Source: Chrysaora quinquecirrha (taxonomy: Eukaryota > Cnidaria > Scyphozoa > Semaeostomeae > Pelagiidae). Taken from it: a stretch of 64,000 nucleotides of DNA. Below, one piece after another: positions 44,701 through 56,478 of the stretch. Under the pieces are notes generated by a model, which was given only the letters and a program-made list of their open reading frames with translations, searched no databases and was not told the DNA's origin. The stretch's first letter is position 1. Each line of letters starts with the position of its first letter. The stretch covers positions 8,205,653 through 8,269,652 of the forward strand of contig JACTAT010000040.1 of NCBI GenBank assembly GCA_014526335.1, in the 5' to 3' direction. The position numbers and the translations under genes were made by a program.

Positions 44701-47700
44701 TTGAGCTGCTGTCTTCTTTGGGGCACCATCTCCATTGATCGTTTGGCCTCTAAGTCATCTGTTTGTTTTATTGTGCCTCGTCCAATCACGAGGCTTCTTG
44801 TAGTTCGGTACATGGATGTCATTTGTTGTCTCAGATGCCATCAATATTTGCTTTTTAAGATGTAGGAAAGCTGGCATTGTTGAATGGGAAGTGGGGAACG
44901 TGACATGGCATCTGTGAGTTGACCATACTTCTAGTCATCTCGCGAACCACAACAAGAGACATAGATAAATTAGTGGCCCAAATAAGGACAAGCTTGTGCG
45001 CATGAATGACTAAATTTGTTTTACCTTTTAGGTTGAAATATCAGTAGAAGATATAAATGATAATGCGCCGACATTTAATGCACCAAAAAGCTACTCAACA
45101 GTCATCAGAAAAGATTCAGTCAACGAAAGCTACGTTTTTACATTTCAAGCAACTGATATTGATGCAAATGAAAATGCAAGAATTTCATATTACATCATGA
45201 ATCATGAATATAAATCCATTTTCACATTGGATAAAACAACTGGCATTTTACGAGTCAAAGCTCCTATTCCAATTCACTTCAATTATTCAATAAGCATTAA
45301 TGTCGCTGCATGCGATGACAAAAACATTCAACTCAATGATTCAGCTGTTCTCCGTGTTTTCTTTGCTAATGTTGTCAAAAATGCACCAATCATTCAACCA
45401 CTTGTCATCCGGAAATCTGTGAAAGAGGTAAGTGATTTTGGTCCTTGGAACTTTATCTCACTTTTTCCATTTTCTGCAGAACGACGGGTTTCTGGAATGC
45501 GCTACCTCAGTTGTGCTTCCTCCAGGTAGATCTGTGATCTAGTGATAATATCGGAGAAACATCGAGTTTCTCTAAGAATTGTTTGATGCGGCATTTCTCT
45601 TTAACTTTAAACTTTGCAAGACTTTTTCAAAGTTTGTGAAGTTATCAATATTTTGATGCATTCGAGAAACGTATTAATGCAATGTTATTTGGTTAGATTT
45701 TATAAAATGGAATATAAGTAAAACTTTTCATTTTTAGAATATGCCTGCTGGAACTGTTGTTTTTGATGTTAATGCCAAATACGATGGAAAAACGGATGAG
45801 AAAAACTTCAAATATTCAATTGCATATGGAGAAGATGATAAATTCAAAATTCATTTTGAAACTGGAAGAGTGACAACATTAGTTTCCCTAGACAGAGAAA
45901 TGCAAACAAAATACACTGTAAGAAAAAACTTTTATCGAGTTATTAAAGAGTTTTTTGTTGATCTTCATTTCTTTATTTTTGAAGATCCAATTTGATTCAA
46001 ATGTTGTCTTTTCAGCTTGTGATTATGGTTCAGCTTAAACTTCGAAGTGAAGCAAATTTTGCAACTTTAGAAATAACAGTTGAGGATGAAAATGATAATC
46101 CACCGATATTTCCACAGGTACATGATTAATTTTCTCCAAATTTTGTTAAAATGAACTGGACCGTTCTTTTAGTTTATTCAACACATTTTCCCTTCTTAAG
46201 TAGTGATAAAAATAATTGCTTCCATCTCGTAAACCCCAATCTCGTCCTTGATACTCCTTCTGACCCGATCTGTAACCTTTGGATCTATGTACTTTTTCCA
46301 AGCTGCCAAGGGTAAATCTAACGTTTGCAATTCAACTCTGTTACTTACCACATAGGCAGCTCGTCATACTTTAACTGTAAGCTCTTGCCTTAAGCTATTC
46401 CTTGGAAGTTTTCTATTTTCTTTTATTTTTTTCCTTTAATTTGAATCTATTTTCTACTGAGACTGTATTCGCATCAACATTTTCAGGGTTTATTTGTTGC
46501 TTCGATCTACGAAAATCAAAAAGCTAATACACTTGTTACCAGTGTCATGGCATCAGATAGTGATATTCATCAGAATGCTCGTGTTTCATATCATTTGCAA
46601 GGTATCTGTTATGTGTATTGTTCTTACCCCTTCAGCTTACCACATAGGATACATTTACCAGTTGAGTTAAATTTGAGTCTCGAACTTGTGAACTCTTGCT
46701 TTGCTCGGCAAAGCTCTACCAACTGAGCTCTCTGGTGACAGGACCTTCACGACCCTGATTCGTAAAAATTGCTCACATTTCCAATCTTATCCCGTAAATG
46801 CAAGGGGACCACAAAAAGCAATCGCTAAACAATACGGACTGAATCAAAGGACAACCGTATCAAGACTACCTCATGAATCTTCTAGCAGACCCAGAGAATC
46901 AGCTGCTCCAAAATGATAGGAAGAGCAAACATCAAAGAATGGAGATAGCATGTATTTCAAGCACCCTAATTAATGCTCCTTCGGTGACATAATCATTTGA
47001 TGGTAGGATGTAGCATGACATTTAGAGCGTCGGTTTACAAACTAGAGGTAGCAGATTTGTCCTGTTTCTATATACCTGCTTTTTTTATACACATTTACCA
47101 GTTTGTCTCTTGTTTGTCGTTTTTCTCCAATTCAATCCTTTCCCATCCAGGAAGCACTGATTTTTACATTGATGAAAATACTGGCAGGATTTTTACAAAT
47201 ATACTGTTGGTAAGTTGTATTCTTATTCTGTCTTATATTCACCTTTATTTTTAAGAAACAAGTGAAGTAGTGAAAAGAAGTGAAACTTTCAACTTTGTAC
47301 TGAGTCTTTGAAAGTCAATGAGGAAGTAAGAAATGGAGCAAGATGTTCTACTGAAATGCTTTGTCATAATTTTGAGATTTGATACGTTTGTCCACCTTCT
47401 ATCCTACTATTCTCAGTTGATGTATGGACATGTTTATAATAATACACCAATTCTTTGCATCAAATCATCGAAAGAACAAACATGACTGACTTTGGTTGAT
47501 TCTTCATATCTTGTTATTGAACGCAACAAGAGATATATGAAGCATCCATGTCCGCATCAACCCTCCACATGAGCTAGCTTGCGAGCCATCTGGCTAGTCT
47601 TATTAATTAAGATGTAAAGATTGCAATCCGATCAACTCTGAGTAGGACAAGCATGAAGTAGCTGTTCAATTCTGTTTTACGTCTTCCCTCTTTGCCATTC

Positions 47701-50700
47701 GTCATGTTGCTCGTTGCAATGAAGTGCAGCTGCCTGACTTTAAGTCTGATTTTTGTATTTTTGTATTGAACAGGATAGAGAGAAAGTTGAAACATACAAT
47801 TTGACAATTATTGCCGTGAATTCATATTCAAATATAACATTAAATGGAAGCTGTCAAGTGATAATTAATGTGCTTGATTTGAATGATAATGCTCCATTGT
47901 TTGATGAATTAAATTATGTGGCATCAATTGCTGAAAATGCACCAGTTAATACCTCAGTTATTCAAGTCCATGCCAGAGATAAAGATATCGTAAGTCTATG
48001 TTTGTTATCTTCTTCTAATGCTAGACCATATGCTCTAATCTAAGCCTATTTGCCCTTGTTAGTAAGATCCAATCAAAAGCCATTCTAAATAACAAGTCTA
48101 TCAAGACCCCTAAACTCTATCTTATCTGCCTTGGTTTGCTAACCTTTCTATTTTCTATCATTTCATTCATGGTTGCTGTCGCTTCTGGCGCTGAATACAC
48201 CACTTTACCTTCACCTTTTGCCTTCACCTAGTTCTTTCTTCTGTAGCAAATTGCCTCATTGCTTGGCTGATTCTTACAGCCTACCATTGTAGACCGACTC
48301 TATAAGTCTTTAGGTTGTCTGTATTTCGTTTCTTTAGTGACCGTGATGGTCTTTCTCTCAACAACATCTAATTGAAGACTTCAATTTTAATAAAAAATAT
48401 TCAGCACATGATGTCTATTCAACATGTTGATTATCGATGTTTTTTTTTGCAGGGAATAAATGCAGAAATTTTCTATCATATGGAAGGCAGTGATTGTTTC
48501 TTCATTGAAAGACAATCAGGAGTTCTACGAAGTTCTTGTGTTCTTGATCGAGAGAATATTGCACTTTATCAGGTTAGACACTGAACAGTTAAACTTCAAA
48601 CATGGTACTTTATTTATTTAATCAAGGTTTAATTTTTATTGGAATGTTTGACTGTATTCATTTTTTTATTTTGCAGTTGAAATTAATAGCAAAAGATATA
48701 GAAAATAAATCTTCGAGTGCAAATCTGAAAATTTTTGTTACTGATGTTGATGATAATCATCCTCATTTCATATCACGCATTTTCAGGTAACTATTTTGAG
48801 TTCTATATTTGATTTTCTGGAAAGAACGTGGAAACTCATTAGACTTGTTATTGAGAATGCCCTTACCCAAACCCTTACCACATTAAAAATGTAGGGAACC
48901 ATTACTTACAACTTTGCCTGTTAGTTTACTTTCACAAACCTGTAGCCAACTCAGTTGTCCAAATGAATTCCCAGGGTATTTGAAGTAGAATGTCAGTCTT
49001 GGAGCACAAGCTGCAGGTCCACATTTGCTGTATAGCTGCTAGAAGGCCTTACAAATAGATATTGCTATCTTGCTTGCGGTTTGCTTAGGAAATCCACATT
49101 CTCCTTCTCTGCTGGTGATTTATCGTTAGATAATTAAGAAAATATTAAACAAACAGATATATTAACTACTTCATGTTCATAAATTTTTAGAGTAGTGCTA
49201 CTCGTTTTTTATGCATATATATCTCATTTACATGGGATACAGATATGTGAACTCATATGATTTTTCTTTTGACTAGATTCAATCCGTCAGAAGATGCAAG
49301 TGTTGGATCGATTATTGGAATTTGTAACATCACTGATAAAGATTCAACAGTTACAAATGTTTTGTTTCAAATTCATAGTGGAAATGACCAAGGTTTGCAT
49401 TGCAAAGATTACATAAAAAAGAGTTGGCTTTCCCACTTGGGTTCATCAGTTAATTAATTCTATTGACTTCCCGTTGCATCCCGTGAACGGAAGATAGTCT
49501 TGCATGCATACGAAATAAGGATAAAGTTGGTGATGGCCTATGATGTAACCCTATGTTGAACTTACTAAACTGATGAAGGGAATCGGCTTTGTTTCTGACA
49601 ACATTTATTGATTCCAGTTGATATTATCTTTCTGTTGATACTACATCCCCAAAAGTTCAGATTTAAACAATTCTGCACTGACAAAGGAGGTTGACAGCTT
49701 TGCAAATATTGCAGGAGCAGCACTGCCTTAAACGGTGTTAACGGCTAATGTTAGACATGTATTTCACCACGCGTTTACGAGTAAATTTCAATGTCTCTAT
49801 GTTTCTGTCTTACAGGATTCTTCAATTTGGATGATAAGACTGGTATCTTGACATTGCAAAGAAATTTGGACAGAGAGAAAATATCATCATATTCACTGAG
49901 AATAAGAGTATATAATAATACAATGGCAAATTCAAATTCAAAACGTAAACGAAGATCCATAGGTAGGAACTGTAAGGTTTTTCAGATCATGAAATTGCTG
50001 TCTGATCTTGATGATGGTAATGTTATAGGATATGATAATATTTTGTAGATTCTTCAAAGTCACATTTTGATGAGGCAGTGGTTTCCATTGAAGTACAAGA
50101 CATCAACGACAATCCACCAGTTTTTATGAAAACTAAATTCATTGCAGGTATACAATTGTGCTTGTTATGTAGTATAATAGATAGAAGCATTAGCTTTTTA
50201 ATTTCATTTAATTGATTTCATTTACAATAAAGAACATTGCTCTTTTCGTAGTTGTTCACAAAGACACCAAATTCAACAATGTTGTCCTTCAAGTTTATGT
50301 AAGTACGTTTTTAAGTGTAAGGGGAACTTAAGTTTGATGGAATTTTTGTTTCATTTCTTAACTGTTGCTTTTTCTCGAACCAATGTCTTAGTTTGTTTCC
50401 TTACTCTCAATTTTAGGCAAATGACAGTGACTATGGCAACAACAGTGCATTAGTGTATGACATCACTTCCGGCAATAACGAGAACCTTTTTGAAATTGAT
50501 AAAAGAAGTGGAAAAATCAAAGTATACAAATCGTTAGTTAGTGATGTTGACAAAGTCGTTACGTTATTTGTCTCCGCAAATGATAATCGAGGTTTGGTAC
50601 CGAATCTTAAATCCGTCAACTCGGCAAAAATTCTAATTTACATAATTGGGGATGATAAAATTGGAATCATTTCAGTTGGTTCATCTGCTAATTATCTTCA

Positions 50701-53700
50701 TCAACATGTCTCTGATTTGGAAAGGTAAACTTCCTTCCTGTCTTTCTTTTTATAATTTTTGTCTTTCTTTCAGTCGATTAAGCTTCTTAAAATGTCATTG
50801 AAATATCATTGCATCAATTTTTTATCTTAACTGCTTGTTCTTCAGCTACCGTACTTCAAAACATGATTTTTGAATTAATTCACAATTTTGACACCTTCGT
50901 AGATTGTTAAGCAGAGCTACAAAAACACAGGTCAAGATATTTGATATCAGGCCAACATCACACAAATCATCGTAAGTTTTCAACAGAATTGTGTTTAGTT
51001 CAGTTTTTATGTATTTAGTTTTATAGTATAGTTTGTATTTTAGAACAAGGCTCTGGCCAAACGATCAACCATTTATGTCAAACATTTGAGATTTGCTTTT
51101 CAAACACAATGTTTGACAATTTGGCCACATCATAAATCATTGCTTGTCAAACGTTTTTAACTTGATACGTCCATTGCTGCATTTGATGTTTTTGCAGTTT
51201 TTAAAGCATTATTGAAGAAGTTATGCTTTTCAAGCAATCTTTTGTGACGTGACTAAATGGTCAAACATTGCTTGTAACGCTCAAATGTTTGACAAGCAAT
51301 GTTTGATCGTTTTGCCAAGGCCCTTCTCAACAAAAATAACCTTGCTTATTGTTTTTGTTGTTTTTTATTTACTTATTGTTTTTTTATTTACTTTTGTTTC
51401 ACAAAAAAACAATGAATCGCAATGGCGACAAATTTCATTAATACATTATAATATCAGAAAGTGGACAAAAGTTTGAAGAAAACTTTTCAAACAGGGAATC
51501 TAACAGTCGACATGTTTGTGGCAAAGAAAAAAGCTCATTTTTAAAATCGCTTTTCATACCATGTATGGTTTTTCAAAATCATTAAATCAACTTTCTATGT
51601 TTTGACAAATGGAGCAATGTTTTTAAATCTGTAATTTGTAATCCCTTTTTCTCTTTTGAATGTTTTCTCTTCTTGCCCTTCAGGTTCTTAGCATACTTCT
51701 ATGGATTCGATGAGAGAAATCAACGAGTACTAACAAGAGGACAGCTTGCTAAGTAAGAAAATTATGTTGTTTACTTGTGAAAAGTTCATTTTCATGGTTT
51801 GATGGTAATCTTTATTGTATCGTTGCACATTTTTTGTGCATTATATAAGTATATAAGGAGATATTCTTTGTAGTTCTCTTATTCTCTAGGTGTTTAAATA
51901 TCATATTCTCTAAACGGATTCTCTAAAAGATGAAACTGTATGACCTAGATTATTCTAACTCACAACGTTTAAAATAGCTCAAAGACTGATGATTTCCTTT
52001 CGTAACCAGCTACCCCTTCTTTTCCTTTGTGCTTTCCTTGCAAATAAGAATACTGTCACTTTGAGTTCTGTGAATGCTACGGTCACTGATCGTTGATTTC
52101 ATCTTTTCTGTTGTTGATTGTCTCCCACTATAAATCTTTCCGTTTCTTCTCCTTCTCGGCATGAGTGTATAAAAATCATTTTTCCACAAGTGGCTTACTT
52201 CAATAGATTGGATCTCAACCTTGACTGCATGACTAGATAGGCAACAACGTTAGCACTTAGCTATAGAGCTCAAGGAAAACGCCGAGTAACTCTCCGAGTC
52301 ACACAACCCAAGGCTCTTCTCCCGTTTGACTTTTTTGTGTTTCCGCTATGTTGAGCTTTCTTCAGCAAATGGATAAAAATGAGCTATACGAGCTGTATAT
52401 ACATCTAAATTCCCTTGTAGTATTTTACTATTATCTAATTTTCTCTATCTTAGATCGATCTTATTACCAGAAACAACTGACTTGAAGTCGTCTTTTAATT
52501 ATTGGAATATAAGTTGGTATGAGGAATCTACTCCAACAGTTTTGAAATCAACTGGAATTAAAGAAAGTAATAAGGAAGTTTACATTGGTGTTATTGCAGG
52601 GATGACAATCCTTATCATCATTCTTGCATTTATATTAATTTGGCTTTCACATCTAAGAAGGTAATTTTTTCATTCTAAGATCTTCCCCTTTTCTTTTTAT
52701 TTATGACTATGCTTGAATCAAAGATAAACCTAAAAATGCAGCTGAAATATGAATATAAGACAAGCACGGCGGCCAAAAACAGTGTATGAAATGAACGAGA
52801 GCAGTTAGCTAAATCAGAGAATACAGAGCAGATTTCTCTTATTTTCTTTATCATAATAAATCGTCTGAAAAGTAAGAAATCATATGTAAAATATAAAATG
52901 AGACTAGTTCGCCAATAAGATGTTGTTATTATTGTTAAATTGAAGCCGCTCTTTGATTTTCTGCTCTCATTTTTTTCATAAAATTTTGTCGCCGTACTGG
53001 TTTTATATATTTCGAAGTTTCGCTTCCGAATTAGTCAACCTACAATAAAACTAAAATCGTAGAATGGTCACTCGCATACTGTAATAAAAAAAGAAAGAAA
53101 AAAATCTATAAATTTGACATTCAAATTTCCTAAAATTTGACATTCAAATTTCCTAATAATTTTCGTAAATAAAATTTCTAAAAACGACTAAGAAGTAAAT
53201 ATTAAATCTGATATGAGGTTGATTATTTAAATTGTCAATCAGATCTTAACTAAAGCCACTAAAATAAAAGAGATGTCATATAAAGAATTAAAATCAAACA
53301 AAACAAATAGACTCAGGTTTTACTATCGCAAGAGCTCTGCATTCCCACTATGTTTCGCTTGATAGGCTGATGTTTTAGGACATAGTTGCATTTCATCTAT
53401 AAACGATCACTTTGTTGTGCGTCACTTGTTCATACAAATGATTTTGCTTCTCGGTAAATACATCCGAGATTAATATGAAAAACAAAAAAGGATTTCATAA
53501 AATTTTGGTTTCAGATATTGCCTGGCTCCTGTACGAGAATACGTGGCCATGTCATGTTCAACTAAATCAAGGTATTCCCAACTGAAAACAACCAAATTTG
53601 GCCATAATCTTTCTAATAATATCTAATCCAAAAATAACCAAAATTCGTACGACCATTCTAACCATATTAACATTAGAAAACTAAAGCTAATAATCAACTA

Positions 53701-56335
53701 TTTCTTTATGAATAACTAAGAATGAAATCTAAATTTATTGTGACTCAACATGCAAGCATTTTATGGAAATGCCAGAAAAGTTGCATTAAATCTAGAACAA
53801 CTTCTTTGCAACTTTGTTTCTACTGCAAGTTTTTCTAAATTCTGGGGTTTCTTTAAAAGATGACGGATTAATGAAACATATTCTGTGTTTGCCTTTTTCA
53901 AAAACAAAATTCGTTACTTCTTGAAAATGCAGCTCTCTGGCAAAGTAAGCGGCTTTTCGGATGAGTTCGGATATAGAATTTAGAAACACCAAAATCACTG
54001 GAATTTTCAGCAACCACATAGTAGTTAGATTTGTTAAACTCTGCAATTCATTATTTATGGCCAGATGAAATGATTTAATAACTTAAAAGAAACACGGAAA
54101 ATGGAACAACTTTGATGAAGGGGGAAAATTTTAAAAAATTAACATCTAAATTAATCAAATAATGAAAACTAATGAAAATAACTTGTTTCTTAGTAATTAA
54201 CTCAGAATCTTTTGATTGAATTTTTCGTAATCATTAAAATTAGTATTTATAATAAGTTGTAAATGTTGCATAGAACGCCCCTATCCTTTAATAAACGTCT
54301 AAATTCATGTAATTTTATAACACTATCTCCTACCTTATAACATGTTGTTAATTTTAAAAATAGTTTCAAAATAAATTATAAACAACCTTGCAATAAAATT
54401 TGTTTGCGTTGCATTGTTGTTGGGGATTACTTGTTACTGATGAGGAGAACGATGAACTAAAGATATAAACAATAAATAGCAACAAATAGTAACTAAATGC
54501 AACACGTTTTGTACAATTCAGAGGCCAGAGGCTATTAACAAATAGAAGTTAGTCAGTACTTCGAGATATTAAGAAATGCTTAATTTTTGCAGAAAATCAC
54601 GACGAAAGATGATGAATGAAAACAATGAATTGAGAAATGAACCAATGAGAATAGCAAATGAATCTTATTCTATAGAGTGAGTTTCGATGATTCGCTGATG
54701 ATTAATCATTAATTGAATGATTGTTTGATTAGTTGTTGATTTCATTTCTATTTTAGTATGTTTGCCAAGTACAAACGTAATCTTTAAATACCACACCTTG
54801 TAAGACTCCTGCAAGCCACTAAAACCGTTGCAGATCCAATAATTTCAAGAGAAGGGAACCCCCCCCTAATTCTTCACTCTACCTCTTTTGTCTTCATCTT
54901 CTCCGTTGATCACGAGATTCTCTACTTGTCCCTTTCCTAAGAGTTGTTCCATAAATCCCTGCCGTCCTTTCCTTCTATTTTCCATGCGTTGTCTCTTTCC
55001 GTTAGCTTTCCAATGAACGTTTTCATTGCAACAAGTATGGCTGGTCCAGACAAAATATTTCAGCCGATTCGAACAGCTTTTCCATTCCTTTCCCATTTTT
55101 CTTTCACAGTTTTTATTTATCTTTCCGATTTCCCATGTTTTGCTTCAATTGCATAATTCTGGCTTGTGTAACATACTAGAACTCTTTGTGTGTCTAAATA
55201 TGATTCATTTCTTTTAGCACAATTAAAAGTGAAAGATCTGTGAATCAATACATCACTGAACCATATGAATCTAACGTAAGCTGATTTTTCATCTTTTAAT
55301 GTGTGAGGTATTTTGAATTGGCTTAGTTATGCTGTACATCTAGTTATGCAGTATACGAATAGTCTTCGAGCGTTAAAAAATTTTGCGGAAACATTTTTGG
55401 ACATACTGAAAAGCTTTTTGTTACTAGAAGGAAAAAAGCTTTTAAGTATGTTAAAAATGTTTCTTTCAGTCATGCAGAACAGAGAAAAAGACTAGGCCTC
55501 TATTCGTAGTAATATGGTGAATGCTAATGACTAACGAATTTACGGCGGGGAGTGTTGCTGCCTGAGTGTACTAAAGATAATAGGCATGAACTGCATGCAT
55601 CGTTAGATATTTTCTTAATATGATTTATCATTTATGTGATTGAATCTACACAAGAATGGTGATTTTTTTATTTTGAAGGAGAATATTGATACGACAGAAG
55701 ACCCGGAAACACAAAATGAAGATTTAAATTCAAATCAATTTTACAAAGTTGAATTACATCATGAAGGTCAAGATGCAACTGAGCAGAATGAATATTTGAG
55801 TTACAATTCAATACAAACGCCAACTTGGGCATATAGTGGTGAAGAAAACATATCTTTAAAAAGTGATGAAGATGCTGATGAAATAGTGGAACAAAAATTA
55901 TCAAATTATTCACAGTCGAATGATACGATACTTGATGTAAACACAAGTGGACCAGTCTTGAATGCAGATGGACCGATATTCACAAGTGAAAGAACGGATG
56001 ATGTATTAAATGAGGAATCATTGGTGACCAATACGTATGAACAATCAAATACAACTGAAGTAAGTAAAACTGATGATTCTAATGATGAAAGAAGAAGCAT
56101 GACAGAAGATGAATGTTATGTCGATAGTTCTACAAATTGTTTGGATTTAACTATGGAATCTGACTTGACTTATAATACATCGTTCAATGAAGTACATCAT
56201 GATGCAAACCATGGTACAGGGCATCACCATGGCAACACCAATAATAGCGAAGTAAATCGATGTCTTTCTGCTCCGTTGAAGATTTTAAATGTTCAGAAAA
56301 ATCAAGAAGATGAGGATGTAGTTACGTATCTTTGA
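32773..56335 (+). CDS. CDH23-like multi-repeat cadherin, 39 exons, 1789 codons
   Basis: Single-pass adhesion protein. Exons: 32773-32818, 36138-36286, 36809-36862, 37202-37291, 37384-37482, 38128-38229, 38381-38515, 38897-38975, 39216-39325, 39431-39598, 39974-40099, 40445-40603, 41551-41753, 42302-42431, 42842-42933, 43057-43144, 43449-43577, 43684-43745, 44418-44550, 45032-45427, 45738-45917, 46016-46117, 46487-46601, 47151-47209, 47774-47989, 48453-48572, 48677-48786, 49277-49392, 49816-49962, 50049-50147, 50252-50298, 50417-50724, 50903-50971, 51684-51752, 52454-52660, 53515-53571, 54593-54676, 55218-55275, 55679-56335. All phases join; total 5370 nt. Exon 1 gives a signal peptide (MFLKLVFGFLVIYNQG). 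About 13 cadherin repeats follow, with Ca2+ motifs DVNDNYPVF, DTNDNGPIF, DVNDNSPIF, DINDNSPQF, DINDNAPIF, DINDNAPTF, DENDNPPIF, DLNDNAPLF, DVDDNHPHF and DINDNPPVF; two are degenerate. KRKRRS (exon 29) resembles a furin site. A membrane-adjacent region (exons 32-34) precedes the span IGVIAGMTILIIILAFILIW (exon 35). The acidic tail has a His cluster and ends in VVTYL, a class I PDZ ligand. No EGF or LamG domains. Confidence 0.9.
33865..33906 (-). ncRNA. Hammerhead-ribozyme-like motif, left arm of the Penelope-like element
   Basis: Read on the minus strand: CATACT + CTGAGGA + GTGTCAGAC + GAAA + AAAAGCTTTT + A + AGTATG. CATACT/AGTATG is a perfect 6-bp helix I, CUGANGA and GAAA are the core, and UUA just before helix I is a valid NUH cleavage site. 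Helix III is a palindrome, which in known minimal hammerheads works as a dimer. Helix II is only about 2 bp. Confidence 0.5.
34147..34833 (-). pseudogene. Penelope-like polyprotein C-terminus with GIY-YIG nuclease, broken
   Basis: On the minus strand: TFSGLYTRWDSFSPKQRKIN, LVHRALMICSKSRLDSELDK, a stop, LDRKRLIAIRKSN, a stop, then NPRLVFGTRKVLP and the endonuclease VIYEFSCRCDARYVGRTSQR ... DRIKQH. VIY-(10)-YVG with the following Arg is the GIY-YIG layout, placed after the reverse-transcriptase thumb as in Penelope-like retroelements. The reverse-transcriptase palm is absent and at least two stops break the frame, so this is a dead 5'-truncated copy. The last 92 codons (34147-34422) are open. 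Confidence 0.85.
35510..35549 (+). ncRNA. Hammerhead-ribozyme-like motif, right arm of the Penelope-like element
   Basis: Same elements in order as in the left arm, on the plus strand: CATACT, CTGAGGA, GTGTCAGAC, GAAA, AAGCTT palindrome, TTA, AGTATG. Hammerhead ribozymes are documented in the terminal repeats of Penelope-like elements, which supports the assignment. Confidence 0.5.
35649..35690 (+). ncRNA. Second, mutated hammerhead-like motif next to the element
   Basis: A partial further copy of the element end lies at about 35640-35735. It has CATACT, CTGAGGT, GTGTCAGAC, GAAA, AAAGCTTTTA and AGTATA. The invariant A9 of the core is T here, so it should be inactive. Confidence 0.4.
36957..37015 (+). 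mobile_element. Degenerate tRNA-derived SINE head
   Basis: TTAGCTGTTGGTGTTAGATG resembles a tRNA A box (TAGCTCAGTTGGTTAGAGC) and TTGTTTGAACCCC, about 30 bp later, resembles a B box (GGTTCGAACCC). It lies in cadherin intron 3. Too diverged for a tRNA gene. Confidence 0.4.
40191..40295. mobile_element. Short MITE of the CCGCTGTTTC family, copy in intron 12 region
   Basis: The left end CGAGAAACAACGGAAACATC and right end GATCTTTCCACTGTTTCTCG are inverted copies of one another, closely spaced. It lacks the hammerhead core. Situated between cadherin exons ending at 40099 and starting at 40445. Confidence 0.55.
40925..41160 (-). mobile_element. Diverged tRNA-derived SINE
   Basis: On the minus strand GGCCAAGGGGTAATGGG is A-box-like and GAGTTTAAATCC, about 45 bp later, is B-box-like, followed by a body of about 150 bp without coding content. 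It sits in cadherin intron 12. Confidence 0.4.
41341..41461. mobile_element. MITE of the CCGCTGTTTC family, 121 bp
   Basis: Inverted ends of about 37 bp: AAATTGCAAGAAACAGCGGA ... TTGGACATAC on the left and GTATGTCC ... CCCGCTGTTTCCTGCAATTT on the right, around a 46-bp core. The right end equals the terminal sequence of the Penelope-like element and of the copy at 29645. Lies in cadherin intron 12. Confidence 0.75.
43888..44115. mobile_element. MITE of the GGGCCTTGGC family, copy 1
   Basis: Starts with GGGCCTTGCTAAACGATCAA and ends with the inverted TTTTGATCCTTTGGCTAGAG. Several internal TGTTTGACAA-type boxes occur in both orientations. Lies in cadherin intron 18. The sequence pairs with the copy at 51046-51323. 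Confidence 0.75.
46640..46745 (-). mobile_element. tRNA-derived SINE with clear A and B boxes
   Basis: Minus strand: GAGCTCAGTTGGTAGAGC is a near-perfect tRNA D-arm/A box (plus positions 46711-46730), CTTTG-CCGAG-CAAAG looks like an anticodon-arm remnant, and GTTCGAGACTC is a B box (46675-46685). The sequence continues into a non-tRNA body. The acceptor stem is not intact, so this is a Pol III-promoted SINE and not a tRNA gene. In cadherin intron 23. Confidence 0.65.
51046..51323. mobile_element. MITE of the GGGCCTTGGC family, copy 2
   Basis: Left end AAGGCTCTGGCCAAACGATC and right end GATCGTTTTGCCAAGGCCCT are inverted repeats. Internal TTTGTCAAACATTTGA-like boxes recur in both directions as in copy 1. 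Lies in cadherin intron 33 (50972-51683). Confidence 0.75.
55355..55480. mobile_element. MITE/Penelope-end relic in last cadherin intron
   Basis: Left part GCGGAAACATTTTTGGACAT and right part AAAAAAGCTTTTAAGTATG then AAAAATGTTTC form imperfect inverted ends. The hammerhead core between them is lost. Same family as at 29645 and 41341. Confidence 0.55.
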
Positions 56336-56472
56336 TATAGTTATTTAGATCTCTAGTAAGAATTAAGGTCTCTGATGAACATCCTAATGAACTGCCAATT
56401 CAAGGAACATTGGTATCCTGAACACGTTTGAATTAAGCAAGTTGATCTTGCTACTTTATGTTTGTGCATTTA

Positions 56473-56478
56473 AATAAA
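56473..56478 (+). terminator. Poly(A) signal of the cadherin gene
   Basis: AATAAA lies about 140 bp after the cadherin stop codon; a second AATAAA follows at 56492-56497. Both are well placed to end the transcript before the next gene. Confidence 0.6.

Noticed and set aside
46711..46730. Functional tRNA gene
   Set aside because: A and B boxes are present but the acceptor stem does not pair and the anticodon loop is irregular; SINE is the better call.
53792..54046. 84-codon minus-strand frame in a cadherin intron
   Set aside because: No signature and no flanking splice signals that join to anything; likely chance in AT-rich DNA.
54866..55156. Overlapping open frames on both strands in a cadherin intron
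   Set aside because: Sense and antisense frames are both open over a low-complexity stretch; neither resembles a protein family.
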